From Ciona intestinalis (Eukaryota > Chordata > Ascidiacea > Phlebobranchia > Cionidae): DNA of 64,000 nt. The notes under the pieces were generated by a model. That model saw only the letters and a list, made by a program, of their open reading frames with translations, had not been told where the DNA came from and ran no database searches. Where the stretch lies: NCBI RefSeq assembly GCF_000224145.3, contig NW_004190459.2, forward strand, positions 62,001 to 126,000. Reading direction: 5' to 3'. How positions within the stretch are numbered: position 1 is the stretch's first letter; each line of letters opens with the position of its first letter. Positions 24,013 through 37,513 of this stretch are shown here, one piece after another. The position numbers were made by a program, and so were the translations under genes.

Positions 24013-26653
24013 TTTCAGTGCAAATTAATATTGTACGACTGTACACATTACAGAGAGAGATGAATTGGCAGTAGACATCACAGAAACCACATAGCTGTGG
24101 AGTAAACAAGAAGACTGTTGAGAGCCTGACAGTATAGTGCTAGTATTAAAGCATGACAGACACATGGAAGGCTAAATTTATCACAGAAGTAGAGGAAATG
24201 TGGCAATCAAATCCACTCAAGCGAATATGTTTTTCGTGGGATTGTATACAGTAGGCTATCAAGTGAACTTATGTGAAATTGGAATCACTAGAATGGTACA
24301 GCGAGTGTACGAGTTTAGCTGGTTTTATGTATTTCCCAAGGGCATAAAAACATTAGCTACATAATTAATGCAGAACCTAATTAGGACAAATGAAGGTGAA
24401 AATGTTCAGTAAAGGGATTTTACAACGAAATATTGCGCTCCTTCATCAAAACATTTTCAATGCAGCCTTGAACGCGATATTGACTATGACGTCATGGTTC
24501 GAATATAGATTTGGCGAGCGTGAATTCGATTACGTATTCTCTCTTGGGAACTAACTTCCCGTTCTCAGTATGGAAACAATTAACTCTATTCAAGTTGCTT
24601 TAGTTGTTTCGCATAACGCTTTGAATATTATTCTGAATTGAGTTGGTCTGGATTGTTGTTTGTTCGTACTAGAAATAGGCCAGAATCTGTTCTGTACAAA
24701 TATGTTTGCAATACGGACTAATGCAAAGTGTGTCGCGTTTCGTATTATGAATATTGGCCGGAAAGATGAAACAATATGTTGTGTCAGTGAAGGATTTGTA
24801 TCTGGGTGGTAACACGAAAGCGATAAACCGTTTTGTTTACGATGGTTATTGCGCCACAGTGCCATTTCTGGGTAACCTGTTTTGCGTCACAGTCGTTATT
24901 ATGAGGAGATAGATAACGCCCTTGTCGACATTGACAGTTAAAGATTGCTTGTTCAGTAACAAAAGCTTCGTTGTTTTAATTACCGTACATTTTATGGCCG
25001 AAAGAAAATGCACTCAAACGCATTTATGAATGTCAGAAAGCATAGTATATCTACCGCTAAAGAACTATTTGTCAGTCGCGTATTATCAACTAAGAGCGTG
25101 GGGTAAGCTTCCTGTAAATTAAATTGTATAAGAGCTGTGTACGTAGGCACGTAATTAAATGACTTAAGTATTATCGTCTCGCACTTACGTCAATGCGGGT
25201 CTTAACTCATATACACTTGTGCGCGTAGAAGACAATGTGTACGTAAGACGTGACATTCAGAGTTCTAAGTCTCCAATGTTTCACTTGTACAAAGACGACC
25301 TTGTTTGATTTAAATGGAATATTAGGGACTTGTCTAATTAAAACGTGACATATCATTGGTTGTGAGCAGACTTCCTTTAAACAAGAGAGACAGGTAAATA
25401 AGGTGACGTCATGATATGAAATCAGAGCCATTTCCTCTTCGGGACAAAGTTAGCAAATAAAGCTTATCATTCCTTGGTAGTTCCGACTTGAATTAGATTG
25501 TCGGCTGCTTTTTGTTGCCTGTTCACTTGGAAGTTTGCAAATAAACAAGGCTCGTCTTTACAGGAAGTACATGCGAAAAAAAGTTCAGTTTGGTATTAAA
25601 TAACGTTGCCGTGTTGCTATCTTCATATAGTGTACTGTGATGATTTGGAGGGTTTAGAAACTTTGGGTTTAAAGCTTATTGTACTTAGTGCGATATAGTG
25701 ACGTGTGGGGACATTATTTGATGGATTATACCCTCGTTTTAAAAGCTGTAACGTCTAACTAACGTGTTAGTCACTTGAAAACGTTTCACCTAATATGGTA
25801 TGTCGGTATTCAAGAACACTTCTCAACAGAAAGCTCGATATTCATTGTCTGTTCGTTTTAAGTTAGTTTCTCATTACGCGAGAAGCAGAAGGAAGTGTTT
25901 TGTTGAAGACTGTTGAACTATTTCATTAGCGCAGTAAGAGTAAGCTGGTAGTTTATGGTCCATGAATGCTTGTAGTGATGTACGTAAAGTGCATTGGTAA
26001 CCGCAATAAACCTCTAAATGGGTGCCATGCTGTCAGTTGTTTTATTCAACTATCGGTAAGGGTGCTAAATATAACCTTGTAGAGTACAGTGGTTTGTAAA
26101 TGTCCCGAGGCCTTAGAAACTGGTCAACGTTAAAACGACAGTGAGCTGCAGCTTAGCAGAGCGACAGACAAAGAAGGCTATTTTTTTCTGCGCATCATCA
26201 GTGTTATGTGGCCGCCGGCGCATCTTTCAGTGTAGAACTGGCGGGTTTAAGCTCAGGACGCTTCAGTGTTGTTTAATCTCACGTCATCGGTAATGCGTAA
26301 ACAGGAGAGCGAAAATATTACGCTGAGGCAAAAGTAAACCGATTTAAGCTTTTGTATTGAATTTTATGTTTCATTTTACAGAAGTAAGCTGTTACTTGTT
26401 GAGCAATAGAGCCTTGGATTTGAATTAAAATATTCACACTTTTGAAAGTAGAGCTGTGATACAAATTGGTGGCAAATAGTTTATCGCCTATTCAAGCATC
26501 AAAGAAGTCCCGGAAATACACGACACTTGAAAAGACTGCGTAACATCCTTTGAATTTCTTTGCTTCAAAGAGGAACACAGAGCAATCAAACTGGCGAGCA
26601 CATTGTTAGCGTTCACCAAGACCTCTGTGAGCAGGAAAAAGAACAACTACATC

Positions 26654-27766
26654 ATGCCTGCCAAAGCACCGATCTACCTGAAGGCAGGCGCGGGCAAAAA
26701 CGGGTACGGTAACAGCAAGGGAGGCAAGAAATTACGGGAGCTGTTATCGACAGAGATGATTTCCCCGCCGTTGGGAGATTTTCGACATATGGCTCACGTT
26801 GGAAGGGGAGCTGACGACATGTTTGGAGATACTACTTTTTTGCAGGTAGGATTTTAACTTCAGTCTTTTCAACAGCTTGATACTGTACCACAGACAAGAG
26901 AAACCTAAAAAGTTCTGATTAGCAGTTTGTTTGATATTTCCTTGTTTCAATATTATCCTTAATCACAGAACCAGACCGAGATCGACAAAGCAAATGATGG
27001 AACTGATACGAAACGAACATCAAGTTTAGGAAGAAAAGGAACGAACAAGTCTCGTAATTACAGGTAATTGTACAAAACATAATATTTTGCTTGTAATTTA
27101 TGCTGTTTTAACCAAAAGGGGATTGTTATGCCGATTTAATGCTATGTTATTAAACCTCAGTTGGTTGTACTTTTCAAGCCTGGGAAGAAGTTTGTAGGGT
27201 TTTTACAGAATACTTATATCTATGTTTGTTTATTCAGTGTTCCTGATGAAAATGGGAGACCTGCTGACGTAAAATCAGTATCTGCACAGTCGTATGACGG
27301 ATATGGGCCAGCTGAGTCACCTATCTTGCAAAGTGCGTTTTCCTTGCCTCTGTTACCCCACGGTAGCGAGTCTACAGATACTTCTCCAGTGCACAGCAGA
27401 GGCAGCATTGCCAGCAAAGCCAAAGGAAAGAAAACCATGAACAACAACTGTATTTCAAACGGCAAATCTCACAGCCGAAGCTATGGAGACGGTATCAACA
27501 CTACCCCGGCCTCTACGCCAAACGGCACGGGAAACGGGCCACCGAAACCCCGCAGGATTATGGATGAAGAGCCGAACGGACTCGGGTCAGTAGACAAGCA
27601 CAGCGAACTGCGAAGGTCTTCTGATGTGTACACGCAGAAACCCGGCGGTCTCCTTGGATACAATGCACGCCTTGATACCTCATCAGTGTTAGACGGTTGG
27701 AATGTGGACTTGGGCTGTTCACTTATGGACGATGTAATGGGCGTGTTCGACAGAGTGGAATTATAA
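26654..27766 (+). CDS. CDC42EP: CDC42 effector protein (BORG/CEP family)
   Basis: Binds active Cdc42 (and TC10-type GTPases) and acts on septin and actin organisation. Exons 26654-26845, 26969-27063 and 27238-27766 join in phase (0, 2) to 271 aa. The start ATG gives [14 protein letters not shown], the usual N-terminus of the family, and the CRIB motif [15 protein letters not shown] is intact at about residues 36-50, followed by the family-typical [12 protein letters not shown] central [13 protein letters not shown] corresponds to the conserved SLP segment downstream of the CRIB in vertebrate CEPs, and the C-terminus ([12 protein letters not shown]) resembles their C-terminal helix. The middle is Ser/Gly/Pro-rich. 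AATAAA signals lie at 28177 and near 28461. Which of the vertebrate CDC42EP1-5 it corresponds to is not decided; a single pre-duplication gene is expected in a tunicate. Confidence 0.92.
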
Positions 27767-30700
27767 CCTTACCCAACAACAACTTGACATAATGTGCAGT
27801 CGCTGAGGTGTAGGGCTGGAAACAGTCGCTGTATCCACCCAAGCGTGCAAAGTCTCGCACGAGACCGTGAGGATAAGGACAGCGTACGCATTATAATCGT
27901 TTCTTACTTTAACGAACCACTAACACGTCGATTTGGTTCTAAAAATTGACGTTGAAATATTGATAACCGTATTACTTTACTTTCATTGACCGCAGTCGCA
28001 GTCCGCTGTTCATAAACTTCTGAGGCGCAATTCGCAGGGTGTATGGGGTGTCAGTTCTCCCCCTATATGTAAACTCATGGTGAGGTGTAACTTGATAAAA
28101 AAATTAACTAAAAATTTGCAAGGACATATTGTGCTGATTTTTTTGTTGCAACCCCACCTAATTTATGTTCTCAAACAATAAAGACAAGGATATATTATAC
28201 ACCCTACCTTTTGCTTTGCCTGCATGGTACCTTAGTTTTGTAAATGATTTTCGTTCGATGTGCAATATCAGAATCATGGCGTTCAGACGCGCATGCTTAT
28301 TCGCGCGGATTAATTCTTTCCTACAAAGTGAGCGCAGCTGCGACACTTAATACGCCAGACATATCTGCTCATGTGAGGGAATTCCATCGCGCGGCCGAGA
28401 TTTTTAAATGCAGTGACGATGTGTGTGTATATTTCGTAACTGAATATTCGCCTATTGCCAAATAAACGCATTGCTTGTAATGTAGTGGTGTTGCATGAGA
28501 CAAGCTGAAGTGTAAATCATTCTTAACATTTTTTTAAGATTGAGACCACGGTTCGGTAGACAAGATTGTGAGTCACAACACCCCTATTGTTTGCACATAA
28601 TCTTGTAAAAAGGGACCTCATAGACCTTGGGGTATCATCCTAACTCAGTTGAGTATGTTTCCGCATAATAGCCATTCTTACGTCAATATTTCTAAACTGG
28701 AAGCAAGTGCAACATGGCAATCGCGTTAAGTGGACTAATTACGGTCTGTTGACATTGCAGTGTAAGCACACGTCAGTTGTGTTTAAACCCAAGTTAGGCA
28801 AGGCAGAGATAGTTTAAAAAGCGTGGATAGTGGAACCGCTGCTCTTTTAACGCAGTCGTAAAGCTCCTAATGAATTCATTAAAAGGTGCGAGTGAAAACA
28901 CTCAACTCCCCTAAAAACTGAAACGGGAGGAATGTTGTTTTGATGGATCGTGACGTATTAAAATTGGCCAGCGGCCGAAGTTAAATCACCAAATTACCTA
29001 AAAACCTCCAAAACAACCATGTTGACTAAAAAAACGGGGACAAAATCATCAATACATTTTAAAGTACTACCATAAAATCAGTGTATGCCAAATATCTACT
29101 TTAAAGTACCGTGTACGCGATGATTATCCTTACGGTCAACGACCTAAAGTGAACTTTACAGAATGGGCAATACAAAGCCGTGTGGCTTGGGGTAAACCTG
29201 GGTCTAACAGAACTTGGAATTGGACTTTAGCAACTATGTCAGGTATTTTTTTATTAAAACTTTTCCAAACTCACAAACTGTTAATACACATTAAAAGTAG
29301 CTTTTCGGTACACAAAGACGGTTTCTGCGCATATTACTAACATGCGTGCAAGTGGATATTCGAATTTAAGGATAAAAGAAGTAAAAGTACTTTCATAAGT
29401 CAACCGTATCACAAGGCTTAACCCGTGTATTAGAGTATCAATCATATACCACGCAAATAATACCAACAGTATCTAAACTTGTCCTGGGCATTGTTTAGCA
29501 GAGGAAATAAGTCATTCAGAGCAGCCAGACGGTAGCAAAAGTACGACGAAAAAGTCACCACCTCTTATACCTTTGTTTCAGGTGCCTGGGCTTAGGGAAG
29601 CAAAGGTTTTATAGCAAAACTTGGATTTGAGTGCTTTGGGGATAAAAAGACCACACATATCGATGGAAATAGTAAATTTGGTGCAGCTAACATGCGTTTA
29701 ACAGCTTTGTTGTCACATATTACGAAAACTCGTTCTGTTTTTACGGTAACAACGTGCCAATTTAAAGTAACCGACAAAGCTTTTAATATAGCGCGTAAAA
29801 TACTACAATCGATACCTCGCGTTTGTTTAAATTTGTGTGTTTATGATAAAAAAATCACACAAGCAAAATATAGGTATAATAAGTTCCTGTTTTACTTTTC
29901 AGTACAATACCTAAACGTCAATCAAAGTACCGGCACCGAGATTATGAGAACAATTGCTTCATTGTTAAACAACATTTGCCGAACAACGTCATATATTACT
30001 TCAAAGCAACCAGGCCACATTTTTTCGAGGGTAATTAGAAAACTAATTTTCTGGGGCCGTGTAAAAGTAACGTGGCTTGTTATGTTATGTAAACAAAGAG
30101 CGTTTAAATTTCGCTACGCACGAAACGAGGGTATTTTAAAACAATTACGAAACTTATCTATTGGTGAATTTTGTGGATAAGGCCAAAACGACATTTTTAC
30201 GGTGGATTTTAGCTGTTTGAAAATTTGTAATATGCAAGATCAAAATGATACTGTTTATAGTGCAAATAAGTTAATTGCAGAAAATCAGCCACATATTACT
30301 TTAAACAGGGTGGTCAGTAAATGGGGGATATCCCAAATTTACTTCCACATGGGTCACTAAGCAACCCACAGACCCAAGAACCCGATGTTATGGGTTATTT
30401 AATGTTGGTTACTGTAAACTGCGCCCACTTAGAAGAGTAATAGCCACACCTGTGACGTGTGAGGGCAAATGTTTACCCTCAAAACTCTTGTACCGTGGAG
30501 TTTAATAAAAACAAGCTGGATGGTAGTGGAAAGGCGTGGCGTACATTGGCGAAATCACGTAGTACATGCACTGAACACTGTATTGTAATTAAAAGACACC
30601 GTCACATTTTTTAATTTAGGAAGTAATGCTGTAAACTGCTTATACGTCAACAGCTTCCGCTTTTTTAAACTGTTTAAAATGATTTTTAGGTTAAACTACC

Positions 30701-31762
30701 CAGCGTACACATCAGAAATGTGATAAGGTCGGAAAAATATAAATGAATGGAATGAAATTCTCCAAAAGCATTGAAAACAACTCATTTTGTGATTGATTGT
30801 CATATCTTGAACCTAATCTATCAGAAACGTCGACTAAACCGTGATAGAGCATTTGGCAACAGTTGCCAGTTTCGTATACAACAGCTCGTTGGCTCTTTCT
30901 TTTTGGAAGAAGTGCGGGATCAGGTTTTAAATGTAAATATCAGTTTGGCTTTAGGAGACGCCCTTGTTTTGATGAGTTCTGAAGCTTGAACACAAACGCA
31001 TTAACCTCAAATACGCATGAATATGGATATGGCAAATTCCCGAAACGTGGGTATCAAATTTTTGGGGTTTGTGATGTTATGAAAAGATAAAGACAGGAGA
31101 AGATGGAAATCTAATTTCCAACACAAATGATGCAAACTGATACAAATCCTTTCATTATTAAACGCCCAGCCTGAAATTTCTAACAAAAACAGTCGCTTTA
31201 AAGTTCAAACTAAATTAACGTATATTACAAGTTTCTGAAAATGTATGAACTATCAGTCAAAATGTATTGATATTCAGTAAAAAAGAAAAGCGGTATTGAC
31301 ATTTCACCAGTTGTCGCGGCGTCTCATGCCGAGCCTTTTTTCGCACGCTGGTTTGAGCGGAAAATCGGCCTGCTATCAAAGTGTGCTACAGTTCGGGATA
31401 TTTTAAATGCTCAGGTGCTGGTATTTTAACAGGTGCTAAATTTCAGAGGCGATTATGACGTAACTTTGGCATAAACAAGCAAAATAAATCCGATTTAAGG
31501 GTCAAGGGTGACGGGTACGGATCTACCCAAAACGCAATGATCTCACTAAATCTAATTTAAAATAAAAGTTAAACCAAAAATACCAACCTTCAAGTAAACA
31601 CATTAAGGATCGTAAAATAATAAAAACTAATTTTAAACTGTTTTGTCAATACTTTATCAGGGTATACACAATGTGGAACGTAGGGTAGCTGCTTGGTTCC
31701 AAATATCACACTTGGTACAAATTATGAATTACCTGATCAAACGTTAATAATTTTGCAAGTAT

Positions 31763-31910
31763 GATAGTCTTGGAAAAGACGGGACACCTTTAGCACATAA
31801 TATCCAAATATCCTCATCGTGTTTTAAACATTTAACAACGGTCTATGAGAGTCGTGAGGATACGGTTTTATATTTTTTAAATGTTCTTTGTTACTGAATG
31901 GGACGAGAAA
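31763..31910. mobile_element. MITE, right end missing
   Basis: Eroded left end (GGAAAAGACGGGACACCTTT), then AGCACATAATATCCAAATAT, ACAACGGTCTATGAGAGTCG and TGTTCTTTGTTACTGAATGG. Confidence 0.65.
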
Positions 31911-32251
31911 AGATTGTTCGTTCAGTTGATATTGTTATCAGGTACAAGGTTATGCCACAGGTCATCTTATCAATCTTTGTTACCATGCGAACGGGTTGAA
32001 AGGTCATAGTTTATGACCTGTGTGTGACGTTTCGATATCCTGAACTTGGTCGCAACGTAAAACAAAGGAAATACGGGGTTATTACAGGTCAAAGTGGTTT
32101 AAACCGTGAAAAGGTATAATCAAGGACTATACTTGGAAACGCAGATACGAACTTGGTTCAAACCATTGTTCTGTTACATTTTTACAATATTAACAAAACT
32201 TCTAGTTTAAGCACAAAGCACTCAATACAAATATATCCTACTAATTAAAAT

Positions 32252-32625
32252 GTAGTACTGTGGGGTAATATGGGATACCGTTAGCCCACAATATGACATA
32301 TTTCAAATCTATTTTTTACAATTTAAAAAGCTGTTTTAAAGTCGTAAGGATACGTTTATATAGTAGAGTGGGGGAAGATGGGACACCTTTTCATTTTATT
32401 TTCTCGTCCAATTTGGTAGTAAACAAAAAACTTTCAAAGAATTATAAAACCATACCCTTACGACTTCCAAAGACTGTTGTTAATTGTTTAAAACATGATC
32501 AAGATATTTTGCTATTATGTGTCAAAGGTATCCCATCTTCCTCCATCCTACTATTTATTTCTTTGTTTACTACTAAATGAGAAGATAAAACAGAATGAAA
32601 ACATGGGCCACCCTACCCCTATCGT
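32252..32625. mobile_element. MITE interrupted by a younger MITE
   Basis: The left part (GTACTGTGGGGTAATATGGG onward) runs to the TACGTTTATA at about 32360. The right part resumes at about 32554 with TTATTTCTTTGTTTACTACT and ends GGGCCACCCTACCCC. The intervening 194 bases are a second, better preserved copy. Confidence 0.75.
32361..32553. mobile_element. Inner nested MITE
   Basis: Left end TAGTAGAGTGGGGGAAGATG, right end CCCATCTTCCTCCATCCTAC. It sits at a TA in the interior of the outer element, flanked by TTTATA on the left and TATTTA on the right, as expected for a TA target duplication. Confidence 0.85.
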
Positions 32626-33400
32626 CTATTCTAAGTTATTTTAAAATTAGGAATGTAAGATGTAAAATCTGTGCCACTGTCCAGTGCGCATGGTGTTTTG
32701 AAGAAAATCTTTGAACACATATCGATATGGATATTTAGAAAGCCCATAAGTTTTAAAGTTTAAAACGATTATAGCATTAAGTTTCAAAATTTGCCCCGAG
32801 ACCTTTCAAAGATTCAACAGTAAGACATATAGCGTGCAAGGCCGACATTAGCACATACTGCAAAATATCTCGGCTTTACTATTTTCCCCAACACTCAGTA
32901 TTTTGGCGGGTAAAAACTATGCGCGGAATTTTTGAATGTAGCTAATTTGGTTCAGCATTGGTTAAAAGGATGCATTTATAAAGCTACAATTAAGTATATG
33001 TTTGAGTATGCTATATTCATTAGCTTACTTTACAGAGTGTTTTATAATATATACAACACCTAACCAAATATTTCCCATATTAAAGTAAATTATGAGATAT
33101 ATGTTAAACCCCTATATACCAGATTACAAACAGAAGTGACATACTAATGTAGCAATTTTGACTGTTGGGTGCCGTTAACGGATTTTGCAGTTGGGGAGTG
33201 GTTTGTGGGTAATGTTGGAAAATAGGCTTTTATCGACTACTTAATTAACCACTGGTGAATGGTCTTGAAAGCATAGATACTTTAATATAATCCGAAATCT
33301 TAACCAGGATGTACGTAATAGTTATGTGTGGGCAATAGTGTGTGTATGAGAGTTAGTGCATGGTAAACTGGCTTCAGTGTGAACAAATTTTACAAAACAT

Positions 33401-33675
33401 ATAGTAGGGTGGGGAAAGATGGGACACTTTTTATTAAATTTCGTCATGTTTTTTTCTTTTATTTGCCCATTTGTTAGTAAACAAAGGATCCTTACGACTT
33501 AACACTGTTAGGAAATACGGAATATTAAGTAGACTGGGGGAAGACAGGACACATTAAGCACATAATGTCTAAATATCGTGTTTTATACAATTAACAACGG
33601 TCTGTGGAAGTCGTGAGGAAACAGTTTTATAATTCTTTTAATTTTCTTTGTTTACTTCCAAAAGAAAATAAAAAG
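33401..33675. mobile_element. Two adjacent truncated MITEs
   Basis: The first starts TAGTAGGGTGGGGAAAGATG at 33402 and breaks off at about 33520. The second starts AGTAGACTGGGGGAAGACAG at about 33529 and runs through CAACGGTCTGTGGAAGTCGT to TTTACTTCCAAAAG. Confidence 0.7.
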
Positions 33676-33983
33676 GGAACTTACAATGGTGTGGTTTACA
33701 TAATAAGTTCATTCCCTAATCATTAAAAATTAAACTAGCAACGAAAGACGTTGCTTCCCCTTTATGATATGAATTAAGAATGAGTTCCGTGTAAGGCGAA
33801 CGATTTAGTCGAAGTCACCTGAATGCGCTTAAATATTCAACGTAATTCATTCGACAACATGCTGTCTTGAACGGCGTGCGCATGAATAGCGAAAACGCCA
33901 AAATTCGTTTTCACTAAAACAACAATTGTTAATAAAGAATTCAGAAGATTGGTGTTAGCGTGTGCGTAATTGTTGACAAACAG

Positions 33984-35328
33984 TGACGTCATAGACAATC
34001 TCGAAGTGTGACGTCAATCAAGGGGAAAATGAAAATTTGGTGGTTATGACGGAACAAAAGGCGTTGTGAAGTGGTGACGAACAATTGGGGGCAACGGACC
34101 GTGTCTAAGAAGCTTCAAAATAGAGATCATAAAATAAACAAAAACATCGCAAAAACGGGACAATACCACAAAATGAATTAGCCTTAAACTGTCATCCGAA
34201 TCTGTGCCACGTATTTTACTTCATAAAAATTTTGGCAGGACGATCAAGTTTCAAATCTCATTTTATCTGAGCCGATAATTTAAAGTTAATCGATTGAGGA
34301 AACATATACCTCATAACTGCGTCCTGTTAAACCGAAATATCGTTTTACGACAATTGGTATTTGAGCGTTTACGAGAACTTGTACTGAGAAAATGAACCGA
34401 AAGGAGTTAAAGTTAAGAGTTCTATTTTCGTTAGACCCAAGCATCGTGCAAACATTAAAACGCCAATGTTACAAATAAATGAATATAATATGTTGGGTCA
34501 ATACAATTAACGGGTTAGAAGTTGAGTCAAGGTATTTTTTCGTGCGTCGTGGTCGTTAAGATTTTTAAAAATATTTCCACCCCAGCGATTGGTGACCGCA
34601 GAATGAGTTTTGTGACGTCACAGAAAGTTTCTGAAGAGAAAATCCTTTTTTTCGGTTTCCGCATTTCTGGCGAAAGCTCGAATAAAATCATAGATAACAG
34701 GACGACATGTAAAAAAATACCGAACTGATCACAACTGGTATGGTAAGTCTAAGTTCATTAGATGTTGTGTCACGTACAAACACATATAGCATGGTGGGGT
34801 AAGATGGGACACCTTTTCATTCTACTTTCTCGACCCATTAAATGGTAAACAAAAAACAATCAAATGATTATAAAACCGTATCCTCACGACTCTCGTAGAC
34901 CGTTGTTAATTGTTTAAAAAACGATCAGGTTGGATATTGTGTGGTAGAGATGTCCCATCTTCCCCCGACCAACTATATTTTATATAGCGAGTATACAGCC
35001 AACGTTAACTCGTTTTTATGGTACCAAGCACATTTTTTTTTTCCTAAAAAAATACAGAAATACGCCGGGGTCACAACGCAGTTGTAAGTCGGTGAATTAA
35101 AATAGTCAGTACAACTCAGGTACGATTTTTTTTTTGATGTATGAGTTTTATTTGAAATTCTGTTTTGATAAAAAAAGATAAGCAAATCAAGGTTGACGTG
35201 TTAAAGTTGACTCTGAGTTACGATCGTTTCTAGTTGCCCATAACGACGTGACATATTCCAGGCCTTCGTGACGTCAATGCGGTAAGATAGGGGGTACTTT
35301 CAGGGGCACAACGCGCATTGTGACGTCA
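33984..35328. promoter_or_regulatory. Cluster of five palindromic CRE/ATF sites
   Basis: TGACGTCA occurs at 33984, 34009, 34613, 35269 and 35321. Contexts include GTGACGTCAC-like full palindromes (35320-35329), and an ATTGG lies near 34588. Five copies of an eight-base palindrome in 1.35 kb of AT-rich DNA is far above chance, so an ATF/CREB-responsive cis-module is a reasonable inference. The target gene is unknown; the nearest supported genes are the CDC42 effector at 27.8 kb and DNAJC17 at 41 kb. Confidence 0.4.
34785..34977. mobile_element. MITE copy, full length
   Basis: Left end TAGCATGGTGGGGTAAGATG, right end CATCTTCCCCCGACCAACTA, with the usual interior (CTCGTAGACCGTTGTTAATT). It is inserted between sites of the CRE cluster. 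Confidence 0.85.
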
Positions 35329-36510
35329 CAAATATTATTGGCGATGGAAAAAAAGGAGATCGTGCGGAAAAGCAAAATACTGAAAGTCGTTAATGGAAAT
35401 AAATCGAACTTTGAGAGGCGGGATTTACGAACAATGATAAAAGCCACCGAGCTTCAAAACGGCAGAAAGGGGCAAAAGACAATGATGGATAAGTAGCTAA
35501 CTTCCCCTCTTGTAAACCGCTCTTACGACGGCTTTACGACAATCCAATGTGGTTTATACGGCGATGGCTGCTAGATTTAGAACTTTGCAGTAGCAGATAA
35601 ACTAGGACCAAATTTGAGGTGATGTAAATGAACTTAAAACATAAACGCTAGTCATTGAGGATTAAATGTGATATAATTTTAGCTTGACTGGTACAGGAAT
35701 AGAACAATTTATTAATTATGGCATAAAATTACATAACAAACATATGTTCATCGATGCGTAACAGACACGCCCACATTCCACAGAAATAACATATACTCGT
35801 GACATCACGGGTCAATAAAAAGGTCAAAGGTTACAAAGTTAACCAAACTAATATTTAAAGTTTACTGTTTAAAAACACAGTATCGGCAAATGCAGCAAAA
35901 GTCACAAACTGTGCAACGGTTGAGAAATGGAGTAAGATTTTTTGGTATAACTTATATCGACCTAAAATATATGGTATATATGTCGTTAAGCGGCGAAATA
36001 CTTTCTAGACAAAAAAAAACAAAAAAAACATGCGAAAATACTACTCATTTTTAAACAAATTCAGAACAAAATTTAGAATTAAAATCTCGGGCTACATACA
36101 CCAGTAAATAAGTGAATATTTGATTTAAAGAGAAAACACGGTATAATGTTAAGAATCTAGTGGTGACCTCGAGTTGCTTCCTTTTTACATTTGTTTGGTC
36201 TTCGCAGCTGAAAATATTGGAAACATTTCCCTTTGACAGATAAACAATAAACAGTCTTACTGTGGGAACTGGGGGTGTTTGGCTGGGAAAGGAAGCATGG
36301 TAGTATACGTGGTATTTTGTACGTGATTGATTCTAATATGTGATTTGGGTGGTGTAGTAAACACGAAAGTATTTCGCTACGTTCGTCAATATATATTTTA
36401 TATGCGCGCCCATATTTTGGCGTGATAGTAAAATTATGCTCCGATGGGAATATTTTCAAAAGGAATCAATATTTTATCGCAAATAACACAAACACAGATT
36501 ACTTTTAAGA

Positions 36511-36602
36511 TACAGTAAGGTAGGAGAAGATGGGACACCTTTAGCACATAATACATATAAATATAGTGTAAAAGCTGTCCCGTCTTCCCCCACTGTAATA
36601 TA
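36511..36602. mobile_element. Short internally deleted MITE
   Basis: Both ends are present (TACAGTAAGGTAGGAGAAGA and CCGTCTTCCCCCACTGTAAT) around only about 40 bases of centre. The inverted ends alone make a hairpin. Confidence 0.75.
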
Positions 36603-37513
36603 CACGCATGTGATATGTTTCTACACGTCAAAAGTGTTGCATAGTAACATAACTATAACAACTTCTAATAAGTACGGTTTATTAAAAGTTATGATTTTCA
36701 AATTATCTTAAATTCTAACTAGTGTAGTTACCCACAATATTTAAACCAATGCGCTATCAATTTTTAAATGTTGCATTTATGGTTTGCATAGGGTGTGGTG
36801 TAAAACCTCATTAATGGGAAAGGTAGCTGCAAACTCATAATTAACAACTTGGTAATTTTACACTCGGCAATTGCTACCGATATAATAGTACGATGACACC
36901 TATTAGTTAAATATCAAAGAAAATCGTATACTAGTTACCGAAACACGACGATTCACCATAATTTTCACACATCAAACACAAGGTGTTAGTACTATGTTCC
37001 AAAATTCGTGTTTCATTAAATCGTTTAAAACAGATATCCCAAGTAAATTACCTTGAATATCTCTGCATTCAAACTCTAAACATTGGTGCTTTACTACAGG
37101 AAGTTATAAAAATTAACGAAAGATAATTAAATAACACCAGCTGCTACTATATCGGTGTGTTTTTAAAGACGATAGTTTTAAGAGATGATTGGCAATTCGT
37201 GTTAATAAAGTTGGCCAATTTAATTTTTCACGCAGGTGGCGGTCGGTTTAACACGAACATAGTTTACAAACTTCATTCTTGTAATTAATGCGCTGTCAAC
37301 GAGAAAGGATTAAAATTCCTATGTATATCACTACAATGTAGGTAGACGAGCGTATACTTTCCAAGACTTGTCACGCGGCCGGCACAACGCATACGAAGTA
37401 CGTGTATAAACGAACAGGTATAAAATTCAACTCCTAACGAATAAACACATGGTCCGTGAACTTCTGTAATGTTTATCAATATGAATTTTATTACTGTAAT
37501 AGTGCACGGTTTT

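Larger units (their letters stand above)
12548..26653. other. 14-kb gene-poor region upstream of the CDC42 effector gene
   Basis: No complete gene is supported. Open frames are short (mostly under 100 codons), lack splice-consistent partners and match no family I know. It may contain introns of the gene ending at 12407 and enhancers or 5' UTR exons of the CDC42EP gene. MITEs occur at 14929-15124, 15626-15815 and 16674-17050; after that only one short element appears before the CDC42EP gene. Single TGACGTCA sites lie at 16044, 18372, 24487 and 25404. A 50-N gap is at 23733-23782. Confidence 0.5.

Noticed and set aside
29692..30180. The 162-codon open frame on the plus strand
   Set aside because: It is among the longest frames outside known genes, but its composition (many K, R, I, N) is what AT-rich random sequence gives. 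It has no domain and no splice-consistent neighbours.
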